A DNA stretch of 64,000 bases from JASHVB01 sp963780805 (GTDB taxonomy: Bacteria; Pseudomonadota; Alphaproteobacteria; Acetobacterales; Acetobacteraceae), in NCBI GenBank assembly GCA_963780805.1, contig CAWADP010000009.1, positions 1,302,001 to 1,366,000 of the forward strand. The letters run 5' to 3'. Position numbers and translations under genes: made by a program. The notes under the pieces are model-generated. The model worked only from the letters and a program-made list of their open reading frames with translations. It was not told where the DNA came from and did no database searches. The stretch's first letter is position 1. Each line of letters opens with the position of its first letter. This document shows, in pieces, positions 8,584 to 18,184 of the stretch.

Positions 8584-8808
8584 ACTGCCGCGCCAGGAGC
8601 CGGCGTGGGTGCCGCCATCCATCTGGCATCATCCGCTTGCCCGCCGCTGGTGCTAGGTCGGCGTCGTTCCTGCTGTTAGGCAGTGTTTGTGACCGGTTCG
8701 ACCCCTTGCACCCGCCTCAAGCGGGGTGCATTGGTGCGCCGCCACATTTCGCCCGGGGCAACGGCCGCGCGCGCCCGTCTGCTCGCAGAACTGAAGGACT
8801 GTGCCCAG

Positions 8809-9952
8809 ATGATGCGCCTTGCCGTGCTGAAGGAGCAACGCGCCTCCGAGACGCGCGTCGCAGCCACCCCGGAGACGGTGAAACGCCTGATCGCTCTGGG
8901 CCTCACGGTGGCCGTGCAAGCCGGTGCCGGCGCCGGGGACTTCCATGCCCGATGCCGAATTCGCCGCGGCTGGGGCCGAAATCGCCCCCGACACGGCCGC
9001 CACCCTTGCCGACGCCGGGATCGTCTTCGCGGTTCAGATGCCGCTGCCGGAGCAACGCGCCCTGATCGCGCGGGGCGCCCTGCTCATTTGTATCGCCAAC
9101 GCCTTCGCCGATCCGGATTTGGTGCCGTCACTTGCGACCGCGGGCGTCGACACCGCCGCGATGGAGTTGCTGCCCCGCATTACTCGCGCGCAGTCGATGG
9201 ACGTGCTGTCCAGCCAGGCCAACCTCGCCGGCTACCGCGCAGTTGTTGAATCAGCCACCGCCTTCCAACGTGGCTTCCCGATGATGATGACCGCGGCCGG
9301 CACCGTGCCTCCCGCCCGCGTGTTCATCATCGGGGCTGGCGTAGCCGGGCTGCAGGCGATCGCCACCGCGCGCCGGCTGGGCGCCATCGTCTCCGCCACC
9401 GACGTCCGCCCGGCTGCCAAGGAGGAGATCAAGTCGCTCGGTGCCAGCTTCGTCGGCGTCGAGGACGAGGAAACCGCCGCCCAGACCGGCGCCTATGCCC
9501 GGGAAATGAGCGACGCCTTTCGCCGCAAGCAAGCCGAGCTGATGGCCACCACCATCGCCAAGAACGACATCGTCATAACCACCGCGCTGGTGATGGGCCG
9601 CCGTGCGCCCACCATCGTGACGCAGGCGATGGTCGATTCGATGCGGCCTGGCAGCGTGATCGTGGACCTCGCCTCCGACGCCGGCGGCAACTGCGAGGCG
9701 ACGCAACCCGGCCAGAGCATCACCACGCCGAACGGCGTCACCATCCTGGGCTGGAACAACTGGCCCGGCCGCATCCCGGTGGCGTCGTCGTCGCTCTATT
9801 CCCGCAATTTGCTGACCTTCCTCACGACGTTCTGGGACAAGGAGGCGAACGCCCCGAAGCTCCCGGACACCGATGAGATCGTCAAAGGCGTCATGCTCAC
9901 CCGCGGCGGCGCCGTCGTGCATCCGTCTTTCCTGCCCTCCCAGGCCGCCTGA
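8809..9952 (+). CDS. pntAA: NAD(P) transhydrogenase subunit alpha, part 1 (one frameshift in the given sequence)
   Basis: This is the soluble NAD(H)-binding domain I of the proton-translocating transhydrogenase, which transfers hydride between NADH and NADP driven by the proton gradient. The start MMRLAVLKEQRASETRVA is typical. The nucleotide-binding motif GAGVAGLQAIATARRLGA and the following ATDVRP segment are clear, as is TTALVMGRRAPTIV. The first 43 codons run in the frame of 8809 and the remainder in the next frame, with the switch near 8936-8942. One extra base in ccggggactt explains it. Reconstructed length is about 380 residues, as in other alphaproteobacteria. pntAB follows after 19 bases. 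Confidence 0.88.
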
Positions 9953-9971
9953 TCCCAGCGGAGACGTCAAG

Positions 9972-10364
9972 ATGGACCCGAACCAGTTGGCCGACGAAGC
10001 CGCCCGGCTCGCTGAGCGCGCCAACGTGCTGGCGCAACACGCGCAGATGCTGACGCGCACTGCCGTCGCCGTCGCCCCGGAAGTGGAGCCGTTCGTCTAC
10101 TTGCTCGCCATTTTCCTGATGGCCTGCTTCGTCGGCTACTACGTGGTGTGGAACGTCACCCCGGCGCTGCACTCGCCGCTGATGTCGGTCACCAACGCGA
10201 TTTCCTCGGTGATTGTTGTCGGCGCCATGCTGGCGACCGGGCTTGGTACCAACTACTGGGCGATGGCCTTCGGCTTCATCGCCGTGACGCTGGCCAGCGT
10301 GAACATCTTCGGCGGCTTCCTGGTGACGCACCGGATGCTGTCGATGTTCAAGCGCCGGCAATAA
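9972..10364 (+). CDS. pntAB: NAD(P) transhydrogenase subunit alpha, part 2
   Basis: This 130-residue membrane subunit supplies the domain II helices that the E. coli protein has fused to PntA. After a short amphipathic start (DPNQLADEAARLAERAN) it shows about three membrane helices (FVYLLAIFLMACFVGYYVVW, AISSVIVVGAMLATG, MAFGFIAVTLASVNIFGGF) and the conserved ending FLVTHRMLSMFK. It sits between pntAA and pntB with short gaps, as in the split-alpha arrangement of alphaproteobacteria. Confidence 0.93.
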   Translation: MDPNQLADEAARLAERANVLAQHAQMLTRTAVAVAPEVEPFVYLLAIFLMACFVGYYVVWNVTPALHSPLMSVTNAISSVIVVGAMLATGLGTNYWAMAFGFIAVTLASVNIFGGFLVTHRMLSMFKRRQ

Positions 10365-10376
10365 AGGCCCACCGCC

Positions 10377-11786
10377 ATGTCCGCCAGCCTGACATCGCTC
10401 GCCTACCTCGTCGCCGCCGTACTGTTCATTCTGGCGCTACGCGGCCTGTCGCACCCGGAAACGTCCCGCCAGGGCAACCGCTTCGGCATGATCGGCATGG
10501 CGGTGGCGGTGGTCGCCACGCTGGTGCATCACGACATGAGCGGGCTTGGCTACGGCCTGATCTTCGTTGGCATCATCATTGGCGGGTCGATCGGCACCTT
10601 CACCGCCTACAAGATCCAGATGACGGCGCTGCCGCAGCTTGTCGCGGCGTTCCACTCGCTTGTGGGCCTGGCCGCGGTGTTCGTCGCCGCTTCCGCGCTG
10701 AACGCGCCGGAGGCGTTCGGCATCGGCGTGCCAGGCGCGATCTATACCGAGAGCCTGATCGAGATGTCGATCGGCCTGGCGATCGGCGCGGTCACCTTCA
10801 CCGGCTCGATCATCGCGTTCTCCAAGCTGCAAGGCATCATGAGCGGGTCGCCGATCATCTTCCCGGGCCAGCACAAGCTGAACCTGGTGCTGGCGATCGT
10901 GATCCTGCTGCTGATCGTCGCATTCGTCGCCACCGGCGGACATCAGGCGATCTTCTGGCTGATCGCATTCCTGTCCTTCGCCATCGGCTTCCTGATCATC
11001 ATTCCGATCGGCGGCGCCGACATGCCGGTGGTCATTTCGATGTTGAATAGTTACTCGGGCTGGGCGGCGGCGGGGATTGGATTCACGATCCAGAATTTGG
11101 CGCTGATCATCACCGGGTCGCTGGTGGGGTCGTCGGGCGCGATCCTGTCCTACATCATGTGCAAGGGCATGAACCGCAGCATCATCAACGTGCTGTTGGG
11201 CGGATTCGGCGGCGACGCGGCGGTGGGCGGCGGTCCGGCCGGCCCGGCGGGCGACCGCACGGTCAAGAGCGGCAATGCCGACGACGCGGCGTTCATCATG
11301 AAGAACGCGACCAAGGTCATCGTGGTGCCCGGCTACGGTATGGCGGTGGCGCAGGCGCAGCACGCATTGCGCGAGATGGCGGACACGCTGAAGAGGGAAG
11401 GCGTGACGGTGAAATACGCCATCCACCCGGTGGCGGGCCGCATGCCCGGCCACATGAACGTGCTGCTGGCGGAAGCCAGCGTGCCGTATGACGAGGTGTT
11501 CGAGCTCGAGGAGATCAACAACGAGTTCTCCACCGCCGACGTGGCCTATGTCATCGGGGCCAACGACGTGACCAACCCGGCCGCCAAGACCGATCCGAAG
11601 TCGGCGATTTACGGCATGCCGATCCTGGACGTGGAGAAGGCGGGGACGGTGTTGTTCGTGAAGCGCTCCATGGCGTCGGGCTATGCCGGGGTGGACAACG
11701 AACTGTTCTTCCGCCCGAACACCATGATGCTATTCGGCGACGCGAAGAAGATGACCGAGGAGATCGTGCAGGCGCTGGGACGGTAG
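10377..11786 (+). CDS. pntB: NAD(P) transhydrogenase subunit beta
   Basis: The 469-residue product has eight or nine membrane helices in the N-terminal half, which form the proton channel with PntAB, and a C-terminal NADP(H)-binding domain III. The latter shows VIVVPGYGMAVAQAQHA, the HPVAGRMPGHMNVLLAEA loop, IGANDVTNPAA and the KRSMASGYAGVDN segment. The gene starts 12 bases after pntAB and is full length, so the transhydrogenase operon is complete. It would supply NADPH from NADH at the cost of proton motive force. Confidence 0.95.
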   Translation: MSASLTSLAYLVAAVLFILALRGLSHPETSRQGNRFGMIGMAVAVVATLVHHDMSGLGYGLIFVGIIIGGSIGTFTAYKIQMTALPQLVAAFHSLVGLAAVFVAASALNAPEAFGIGVPGAIYTESLIEMSIGLAIGAVTFTGSIIAFSKLQGIMSGSPIIFPGQHKLNLVLAIVILLLIVAFVATGGHQAIFWLIAFLSFAIGFLIIIPIGGADMPVVISMLNSYSGWAAAGIGFTIQNLALIITGSLVGSSGAILSYIMCKGMNRSIINVLLGGFGGDAAVGGGPAGPAGDRTVKSGNADDAAFIMKNATKVIVVPGYGMAVAQAQHALREMADTLKREGVTVKYAIHPVAGRMPGHMNVLLAEASVPYDEVFELEEINNEFSTADVAYVIGANDVTNPAAKTDPKSAIYGMPILDVEKAGTVLFVKRSMASGYAGVDNELFFRPNTMMLFGDAKKMTEEIVQALGR

Positions 11787-12045
11787 AGCCGTAGTCGCGC
11801 GGCGGAAACCCACCTGACAGCTTTGCGTCATCGCCCGGTCGCTGCATCCTTGGCGCTGTGTGCGTGTACTGCGGCCGTCGGGGTACTGACATGAGGCCAC
11901 CGTCCTATCAGGTCGTCACCTGACACGCATACCGAGCAATGCAATGCCTCGCCTGCCTCGAAACCGAACGGGGCAGGCCGTGGCTCGGGGGCGCCTGTCT
12001 CAACTAACCGCGACCGGGCAGCCAAGCGGCCAACGCAGCGTTGCT
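11787..12045. other. Intergenic, no gene recognised
   Basis: The stretch after pntB shows no convincing coding frame. It carries no clear palindromic terminator of the kind seen elsewhere in the window. Confidence 0.4.
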
Positions 12046-12225
12046 ATGTGCATGAATGGGGGTCGATTGTCCGAAACCGTCCGTGCGCTGTTCCGGCGGC
12101 GGAAGGCTGCGCGCGCCCTCACGCGCGAAGACGCCGCCCGGCGCGACATCCAACGCAAGCAGATGGTCGTGGCGCAACTGGCGCGGACTCTGCGGAACGG
12201 CCGACGCGACGGCCCCCGCTCATAG
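12046..12225 (+). CDS. Possible small basic protein
   Basis: A 59-codon ORF (MCMNGGRLSETVRALFRRRK onward) with a very Arg-rich sequence. The composition could be that of a small nucleic-acid-binding protein, but GC-rich DNA often yields Arg-rich open frames by chance. No family is recognised and no clear ribosome binding site precedes it. Confidence 0.22.
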   Translation: MCMNGGRLSETVRALFRRRKAARALTREDAARRDIQRKQMVVAQLARTLRNGRRDGPRS

Positions 12226-12268
12226 CTGGCAGTGGTGATGGTCCTCGCATGAGCCCGGCTTCGCTCGC

Positions 12269-13844
12269 ATGATCCCGGCTTCCTCAGCCGCCGCGGCCCT
12301 CGCGCACCAGGCGTCGGCGCGGAGCAGGCGATGGGTCGATACGGCCGACCTCCTGCCGCTTGCCGCATTGGTTCTGTTGTTCGCGGCTCTCGTGCTGCCA
12401 TACGACAGGCTGCCGATGCAGATGGTCGACGAAAGCCGCAACGCGCTGAATGCGGTTGGCATCGACCTGAACGGCCACTGGCTGGTGCCGTTCTATGACG
12501 GTGCTGCCGATCATTGGAACACCAAGCCGCCGCTGCTGATCTGGATGATCGCCGCGCTGCTCCGCCTGGGAGCGCCGCCCCTGCTCGCGCTGCGGCTGCC
12601 CTCCATGCTGGCTGCGGCAGGCACCGTCCTGATGGTGTGGTGGTTCTGCCGGCACATACTGCAGGATTGGCGCGCGGCGTTGCTCGCCGGCATGTTGCTG
12701 CTGACGTCCAGCCTCTACATGGGGCCGCACGTCGCGCGCTCCGGCGACTACGATTCGTTGCTGTGCGCCTTCATGCTCGGGCAGGCGCTGGCGTTCTGGA
12801 TTGCGATCGAAACACGGGCGTCCGTCCGCGCCGGCGCCTTCGCCGTCTTTGCCGCTTGCATCGCCGGCGCCGTTATGACCAAGGCGATCGAAGGCACGCT
12901 CCTGCTGCCCGGCTTCCTGCTGTTCGCCATTGTGCGCGGCCGGCTAGCCGTGCTGTTGCGCGATCCGCGCGCCTGGCTGCTGACGCTGGGAGCCGTTGCC
13001 GTCTGCCTCGGCTATTACCTCACCCGCCCGCTCTACGACCCCGGCTACCTCACCGCCGTGTGGCATAACGAACTGGGCGGCCGGTTCGACGGCGTTCAGG
13101 ACCGCAGCACCGGCAGCGTGCTTTATTACGCGGGCGACCTGGCACGCCGATTCGAACCCGGGCTGTTGCTGCTGCCCCTCGCTGGCTTCTCCCTCGCCGG
13201 CGGGAACGCCCGCCGCCGCTCTGCGGTATTGTTCTATCTGCTGTGCAGTGCCGTACTGTTCTTGGTGATCACCAAGGCCGCGACCAAACATTACTGGTAC
13301 GCCGCGCCGATGATCCCGCTGCTGAGCATCGCCGGGGGGATCGGCACCATTGATGCGCTGGCGTGGCTGTCGCAACGAGTTCCCCCGCGGCTTCTACCCT
13401 GGCGCACGCGCCGCCACGGCTGCTCTGGCCGCGTTGCTCGCCTGTGCCGCGCTGGTCTGCATCGTGCGCAACCAGGTCTGGAGCGTCCGGGGCCTGCGCA
13501 CGCAGCAGAACGACCAGTTCTGGTATGGCGATTTCCTATACCGGCTGCGCAGCGACCACGCCGCGCTGCAGCTTACGGTGTTTGATGGCGGCATACCCAA
13601 CAGGTCGGACTTTGCAGACTACAATCCGATGCTGATGTTCTACGCCGTATGGGAGACGCAGCACGGCATGCCGGTCACGCTGCGCCAGCCCGGCGCCGCG
13701 CTGGCACCCGGTTCAGACGTCGCCACCTGCGATCCGGCTGCGCTGGGGTGGCTGCAGAGCCACGACGACCTGACGATCCTGCAACGCAACGACGCCTGTG
13801 CGTTCGGTCGCGTCTCCCAGCCACAGCGCAACGCCGGCCGGTGA
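12269..13844 (+). CDS. ArnT/PMT-type membrane glycosyltransferase (one frameshift in the given sequence)
   Basis: The product is a polytopic membrane glycosyltransferase of the dolichyl-phosphate-mannose / ArnT superfamily, which uses polyprenyl-phosphate sugars at the outer face of the inner membrane. It has the acidic first-loop motif MVDESRNALNA, the HWNTKPPLLIWMIAALLRLG segment and about ten membrane helices. The N-terminal 370 residues run in the frame of 12269 and the C-terminal 150 residues in the next frame. The switch is at a run of five C near 13382, where four would restore the frame. The polyprenyl-phosphate glycosyltransferase gene follows six bases later and probably makes its donor. 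Confidence 0.8.
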
Positions 13845-13850
13845 CGAGCC

Positions 13851-14942
13851 ATGCCCGAGCCGATGTTCCTGTCCGTGGTCGCCCCCTGCTTCAATGAGGC
13901 AGCCGGCCTGCCAATGTTCCACAAGCGCGTGGCAACCGCCTGCACTGAAGTGCTTGGCCACGCGGCACCAGGATCGCTCCCGTGGGAGCTGGTGCTGGTG
14001 AACGACGGCTCCCACGATGCCACGTTCGAGGTAATGCAGCACCTGGTGCAGCGCGACCCGCATGTCGTCGCGGTGAACCTGGCGCGCAACTACGGCCACC
14101 AGATCGCGCTGACCGCCGGGCTGCAGCAGTGCCGCGGCGAGCGCGTCCTGGTGATCGACGCCGATCTGCAGGATCCGCCGGAATTGCTCGGTCCGATGCT
14201 GCAGACGATGGAGGAGACCGGCGCCGACGTGATCTATGGCCAGCGCCGCAGCCGCGCCGGCGAGACGCGCTTCAAGACCGCCACCGCCGCCCTGTTCTAT
14301 CGCCTGCTGCGCCGGCTGGTGGACATCGACATCCCGCTGGACACCGGCGACTTCCGCCTGATGAGCCGCCGCACGCTCGACGTGCTGAACCTGATGCCCG
14401 AGCAGCATCGTTTCATCCGTGGCCTGGTCGCATGGACCGGCCTGCGGCAGGTGCCGTTCCCGTATGATCGCGATGCGCGCTATGCCGGCGATACCGGCTA
14501 CTCGTTGCGCCGCATGGTGCGCTTCGCGCTGGATGCGGTCACCAGCTTCTCCATCGTGCCGCTGCGGCTGGCGTCCGTTGCCGGACTGACGCTGGGGGCG
14601 GTGGGGTTGTCAGGCCTGCTGTATACGATCGGCAGTTGGGCGTTCGGATCGGTCGTGCAAGGTTGGACCAGCGTGGCGACGCTGGTGCTGCTGATCGGCG
14701 GCGTGCAATTGATGGTGCTCGGCGTGTTCGGCGAATACCTCGGCCGCCTGTATCTGGAGGCGAAACGACGACCCTTGTTCGTGGTGGATCGTGTGCTGAT
14801 GCGGTCCGGTGCACGGCTACCGGCGCACGCGGCCGAGCCGATGGTGGCGTCGGCATGGGAAGCGGAGCTGGCAGAACAGGGGGCTATGGTGGCGGGAGAT
14901 CGCCAAGAGAAGCAAGGTGGCGCTCTGCCGCATGTGCAATGA
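13851..14942 (+). CDS. Family 2 glycosyltransferase, polyprenyl-phosphate type (ArnC/GtrB/DPM1-like)
   Basis: The N-terminal GT-A domain has VVAPCFNEAAGL, LVNDGSHD and the DADLQDPPE metal/nucleotide site. It is followed by the FRLMSRR segment typical of DPM1/GtrB enzymes. Two membrane helices close to the C-terminus (VAGLTLGAVGLSGLLYTIG and VATLVLLIGGVQLMVLGVFG) anchor it. Such enzymes transfer a sugar from a nucleotide donor to undecaprenyl phosphate. The position directly after the ArnT-like gene suggests a two-step lipid or polysaccharide modification pathway. The last 40 residues are hydrophilic and not conserved in style. Confidence 0.88.
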   Translation: MPEPMFLSVVAPCFNEAAGLPMFHKRVATACTEVLGHAAPGSLPWELVLVNDGSHDATFEVMQHLVQRDPHVVAVNLARNYGHQIALTAGLQQCRGERVLVIDADLQDPPELLGPMLQTMEETGADVIYGQRRSRAGETRFKTATAALFYRLLRRLVDIDIPLDTGDFRLMSRRTLDVLNLMPEQHRFIRGLVAWTGLRQVPFPYDRDARYAGDTGYSLRRMVRFALDAVTSFSIVPLRLASVAGLTLGAVGLSGLLYTIGSWAFGSVVQGWTSVATLVLLIGGVQLMVLGVFGEYLGRLYLEAKRRPLFVVDRVLMRSGARLPAHAAEPMVASAWEAELAEQGAMVAGDRQEKQGGALPHVQ

Positions 14943-15129
14943 AGTGCCGCGTCCAATCCCGAATAAAGGTTGGCGCACGGTCGACGACCACTGCCCTCCG
15001 TGTCATGCCCGGGCCAAGCCTGCCCAAGCCCGCTTTGTGGCCCATTTTCTATCTTTTCTGAACTTTGTGAGCAAAATACGACGATGCCACCCGCACAGTC
15101 CTGCCAAACGACGTCTGCGGCTTCCGCTC

Positions 15130-16036
15130 TCACGCCTGATCCCGGCACCATCGCGCCACCTGCTCATGGGTGGCGAACCAGCATTTTCCCCGTGCCTTCA
15201 TGTGCTTGATCAACCGCTCCAGCACCGGCATGCGGGAGCGGTGACCGGTGATGTGCGGGTGCATGGTGAGCAAGAACAGTCCGCCCTCCTCCCACGCCCC
15301 GTCGAACTCGGCGGTGAAGATCTCGCCCACTGCGGAGGGCGGCGTGTACGGCCGCAACGCCGAGAACCGCACGAAATTATAGTACACCGCGTCGTCGCGA
15401 ATCCATTCCGGTGGCAGTTCAACTATGCCGGTCGGTTCGCCGTCGTCCGTCAGTTCATACGGATCGTCGTCGGCCATCAGCGAGCTGTCGTACAGCAGCT
15501 TGATCTCGCGCACGATGTCCAGCGTGTTGACGGAGAAGTCCCAGCTTGCCGTGCGCATCCCCACCGGATCGCGGCCGGCGATGCGCGACAGCGTCTCGGC
15601 GGCGCGGAAGGTCAGGTCGCGTTCCACCTCGCGCGGCAGCGTGGTGTTGGCTTCGTGGATCCAGGAGTGGATGCCGATCTCGTGGCCTTCCTCTGCCAGG
15701 CCGCGCACTTCGTCGGGGTGCAGCAAGGCGGAGACGGCGGGATAGAAGAAGGTAGCCGGGATGGCCTCACGCTGGAGCAGAGCGCGGATGCGCGGCGTGG
15801 CCTGGCGCTGACCGTACCTGGCCCTGGCTGATCCGCATCGGGCTTTGGTCGTTGTCGCGCAGGGGGATGGTTTCGTGGTCGGCGTCGAAGCTGATGGCTA
15901 CGGCGCAACGGGCGCCATCCGGCCAGGACCCGGGCTTAAGGCTGCGACCGGCGCGGGCGCGACCGACGATCTTGCGCCATGTAGCCTCCGGCCACTGCCA
16001 GGGTTCGCCGTCGGGGTGCTTGGTATCTGCGCTCAT
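15130..16036 (-). CDS. Polysaccharide deacetylase family protein (one frameshift in the given sequence)
   Basis: The N-terminal part contains CAVAISFDADHET, the NodB-domain motif 1 with catalytic and metal-binding Asp residues. The second part contains GHEIGIHSWIHE (motif 2, metal-binding His residues), then FRAAETLSRIAG and a LLTMHPHITGHRSR motif near the end. The family removes acyl groups from polysaccharides or related amides, and this longer variant without a signal peptide resembles cytoplasmic amidohydrolase-like members. The frame changes by one inserted base near 15817, between SQGQ and YGQRQATPRIRAL. The reconstructed length is about 302 residues. Confidence 0.8.
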
Positions 16037-16141
16037 GGGGGCCTCCGGATCGAGCGGTTCCCCGTATGCTGCGCCCGTTTGCCGTGGCTGTGAATGCGGT
16101 GGCCGGCCCGGTCCGACTACGGCGTGTCATTGTTCGGCGCA

Positions 16142-16221
16142 TCATTGCGAGCGCAGCGAGGCAATCGCCCGCGAGTGACATGCGCACTCTCCGGGAAATT
16201 GCTTCGCTACGCTCGGAATGA
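16142..16221. repeat. Interspersed inverted repeat of the 'attgcgagc / gcttcgc' type
   Basis: Arms tcattgcgagcgcagcgagg at 16142 and its imperfect reverse complement ending gctcggaatga at 16221 flank about 30 bases. This motif style is common between genes in alphaproteobacterial genomes. It lies just downstream of the Rieske gene and may serve as a transcription terminator. A further partial copy (ctacgctcgcaacgac) follows at about 16226. Confidence 0.6.
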
Positions 16222-16275
16222 CACCCAACTACGCTCGCAACGACACGCAGGAGTCGGGTAGCATTTCCGCCGATC

Positions 16276-17554
16276 TCACACCGTCTGCAAAATCGCGTCC
16301 TTCTGCATCTCCGGCGTCATTTCGTGGCGCCAATCCGCTTCGCGCGGCAGCACAGCCTCATGCGCGCGCAACGCATAGTAGCGTGGTGCCGAGGCCCGCC
16401 GGCGTGACACCGGTTTCCACCGCCTTCACCGCCTCGCGCAGCAGCTTGCGCGCCTGGATGATCGCCTTGTCGGCCGGCCCGAGGTGCTCCTTGGAACGAT
16501 CGACGATCCGCCCCATGCTCTCCTGGATTGCGCGGTCCTGCACGTTGATGCCGTCGATGCCGGTGTAGCTTTCTTCCTTCTGCACCAGCCGGTCGAGCAT
16601 GTAGTTGTTAGCCCTGCTGGCCTTCGAACGGAACGTCACCGGATCGACATGCATCGGGCCGTTGCCCAGGCCGCGCTCAAAACGGTCTTCTTCGGTCAGC
16701 GGACCGTCCGGGCAATAGCCCCAGTTGTACACCGCGCTGTTCTCGTCATCCATCGGCACCCAGATATGCCCGGCATCGAGCTCCAGCCCGGACTCCGACT
16801 TCGATGGCCGGATCTGGTGGAACGGCAGGACGAACTGGTAGGTGCGGATGTGCATCTCGCTGTCGCCCAAGGGGCGGATGCCGGCATACTGGAACCCATA
16901 ATCGGTGATGTCCACCAACAGGTTCGGCGCCTTGCCGCGCACAAACGGATTGGACGGCTTGATTCCGCCGCGCGTCGAGGTGTCGCTCAGCAGCCGGTGC
17001 ATGATCGGCGCGTGCGAGGTGTCGATGCCGCCTTCCAGGCCCTGCAGCCAGTTGCACTCCTGGATCACCTTGGTGACGTGGCGGTGGCTCGCCGGCGCCT
17101 GCGTCCAGGCGAATTTCGGCAGCGGCGGCATGTGCTCCACCGGGCCGAGATAGGCCCAGATGATGCCGCCCAGCTCGCAGGTGGGATAGGCCGTCAGGCG
17201 CACCTTGTGCTTGAAGTCGTTTTCCTCGGGCTCGTTCATCATGTCGATGCAGGCGCCGGAGACGTCGAACTTCCATCCGTGATAGACGCAGCGCAGCCCG
17301 CATTCCTCGTTGCGGCCGAAATAGAGCGAGGCGCGGCGGTGCGGGCACAACTCGTCCAGCAGGCCGATGCTGCCGTCGGAATCGCGGAACGCCACAAGGT
17401 CCTCGCCGAGCAGGCGCACGCGGGCGGGGGGACAATCGGGGTCGGGGATTTCCTTGGACAGCAGGGCCGGAATCCAATAGCGCCGCATGGCATTGCCCAT
17501 CGGCGTGCCCGACCCAACCCGGGTGACGAGTTCGTTGTCCTCGCGTGATAGCAT
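16276..17554 (-). CDS. Rieske-type aromatic ring-hydroxylating oxygenase, large subunit (one frameshift near the C-terminus)
   Basis: The N-terminal Rieske domain has the CPHR...CxYHGW iron-sulfur ligands (LCPHRRASL and CVYHGWKFD). The catalytic domain shows the mononuclear iron facial triad region GGIDTSHAPIMHR. Length and pattern match phthalate 4,5-dioxygenase-like single-component alpha subunits. The ATG at 17554 is preceded by gaggagcg. The frame shifts near 16395: downstream, in the +1 frame, the sequence continues PRYYALRAHE to a TGA at 16276, giving about 425 residues. It lies downstream of the ferredoxin and P450 genes on the same strand, so all three may serve one catabolic route. 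The substrate is unknown. Confidence 0.85.
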
Positions 17555-17599
17555 AGCGCGCTCCTCGTTGGTTGCCTATTCAGTTATGCCGGGGCGGCA

Positions 17600-17945
17600 G
17601 GCGGCCAGCCCCGTTGGCGGGCAGGTTAGAGCAATTGTGGGCCCGCTGGAAACGGTGCCCGTGGGGCGGGGTGGGGGTGGGGCGGGTATTGATCGACTTC
17701 TCCGCATCGGGGCGACCGGCGTTGCGGCGCGCGCCCGACCACCGTCGTGGTGGGCGTGGGCCCCATAGGCATCAGAGGCGGTGGGACAGAACCAAGGGAC
17801 ACCCCTCCCCTTGTGGGAGGGGCCGAGGGAGGGGTCGAAACGCAGGAATTTTTTGATTTGACCCCTCCACCCCTCCCGCAAGGGAAGTATTCTCCTCCGG
17901 CGCCACCTTATCCTGATGCCTACGGGCGCAAGCCCGGCGCAGCGC
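17600..17945. repeat. GC-rich palindromic repeat cluster
   Basis: The gap between the Rieske gene and the ferredoxin holds no gene. From about 17795 to 17925 it carries paired blocks (cacccctccccttgtggg / gggaggggtcgaaacgc, then cccctccacccctcccgc) and the string attctcctccggcgcc. Closely similar strings occur in inverted orientation at about 28405-28440, showing an interspersed family. Confidence 0.6.
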
Positions 17946-17949
17946 GGAA

Positions 17950-18174
17950 CTACGGGAACAGCCGCTCCCCGGTTTCGGCGTCTTCCACGAAGATCGCACT
18001 GACCGGACAGTTCTCCGCCGCCTCGAGGATCTTCGCCTCGCTGTCGCCGGCGGGATTCACCACTTCGGATTGACGGTTCTCGTCCAGCCGGAACACCGCC
18101 GGAGCGACTGCCTCGCACATCGTGTTCCCGACACAGACCTGGCGGTCCACCCAGACCTTCAGCTTTCTCGCCAT
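17950..18174 (-). CDS. 3Fe-4S-type ferredoxin
   Basis: The 74-residue protein has the ligand spacing of bacterial P450 ferredoxins: CVGNTMC (two Cys with five residues between) and ENCPVSAI near the C-terminus. There is no fourth Cys at the usual place, so a [3Fe-4S] cluster is expected. It starts 11 bases after the P450 stop and most likely passes electrons to it. No ferredoxin reductase gene is present in the window. Confidence 0.9.
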   Translation of the reverse strand: MARKLKVWVDRQVCVGNTMCEAVAPAVFRLDENRQSEVVNPAGDSEAKILEAAENCPVSAIFVEDAETGERLFP

Positions 18175-18184
18175 CGGCGTTCTC

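Noticed and set aside
16484..17548. Long open frame on the plus strand opposite the Rieske gene
   Set aside because: It is the antisense of a clearly coding, motif-rich gene; long opposite frames are common in GC-rich DNA. The composition is His/Arg/Val-rich without domains.
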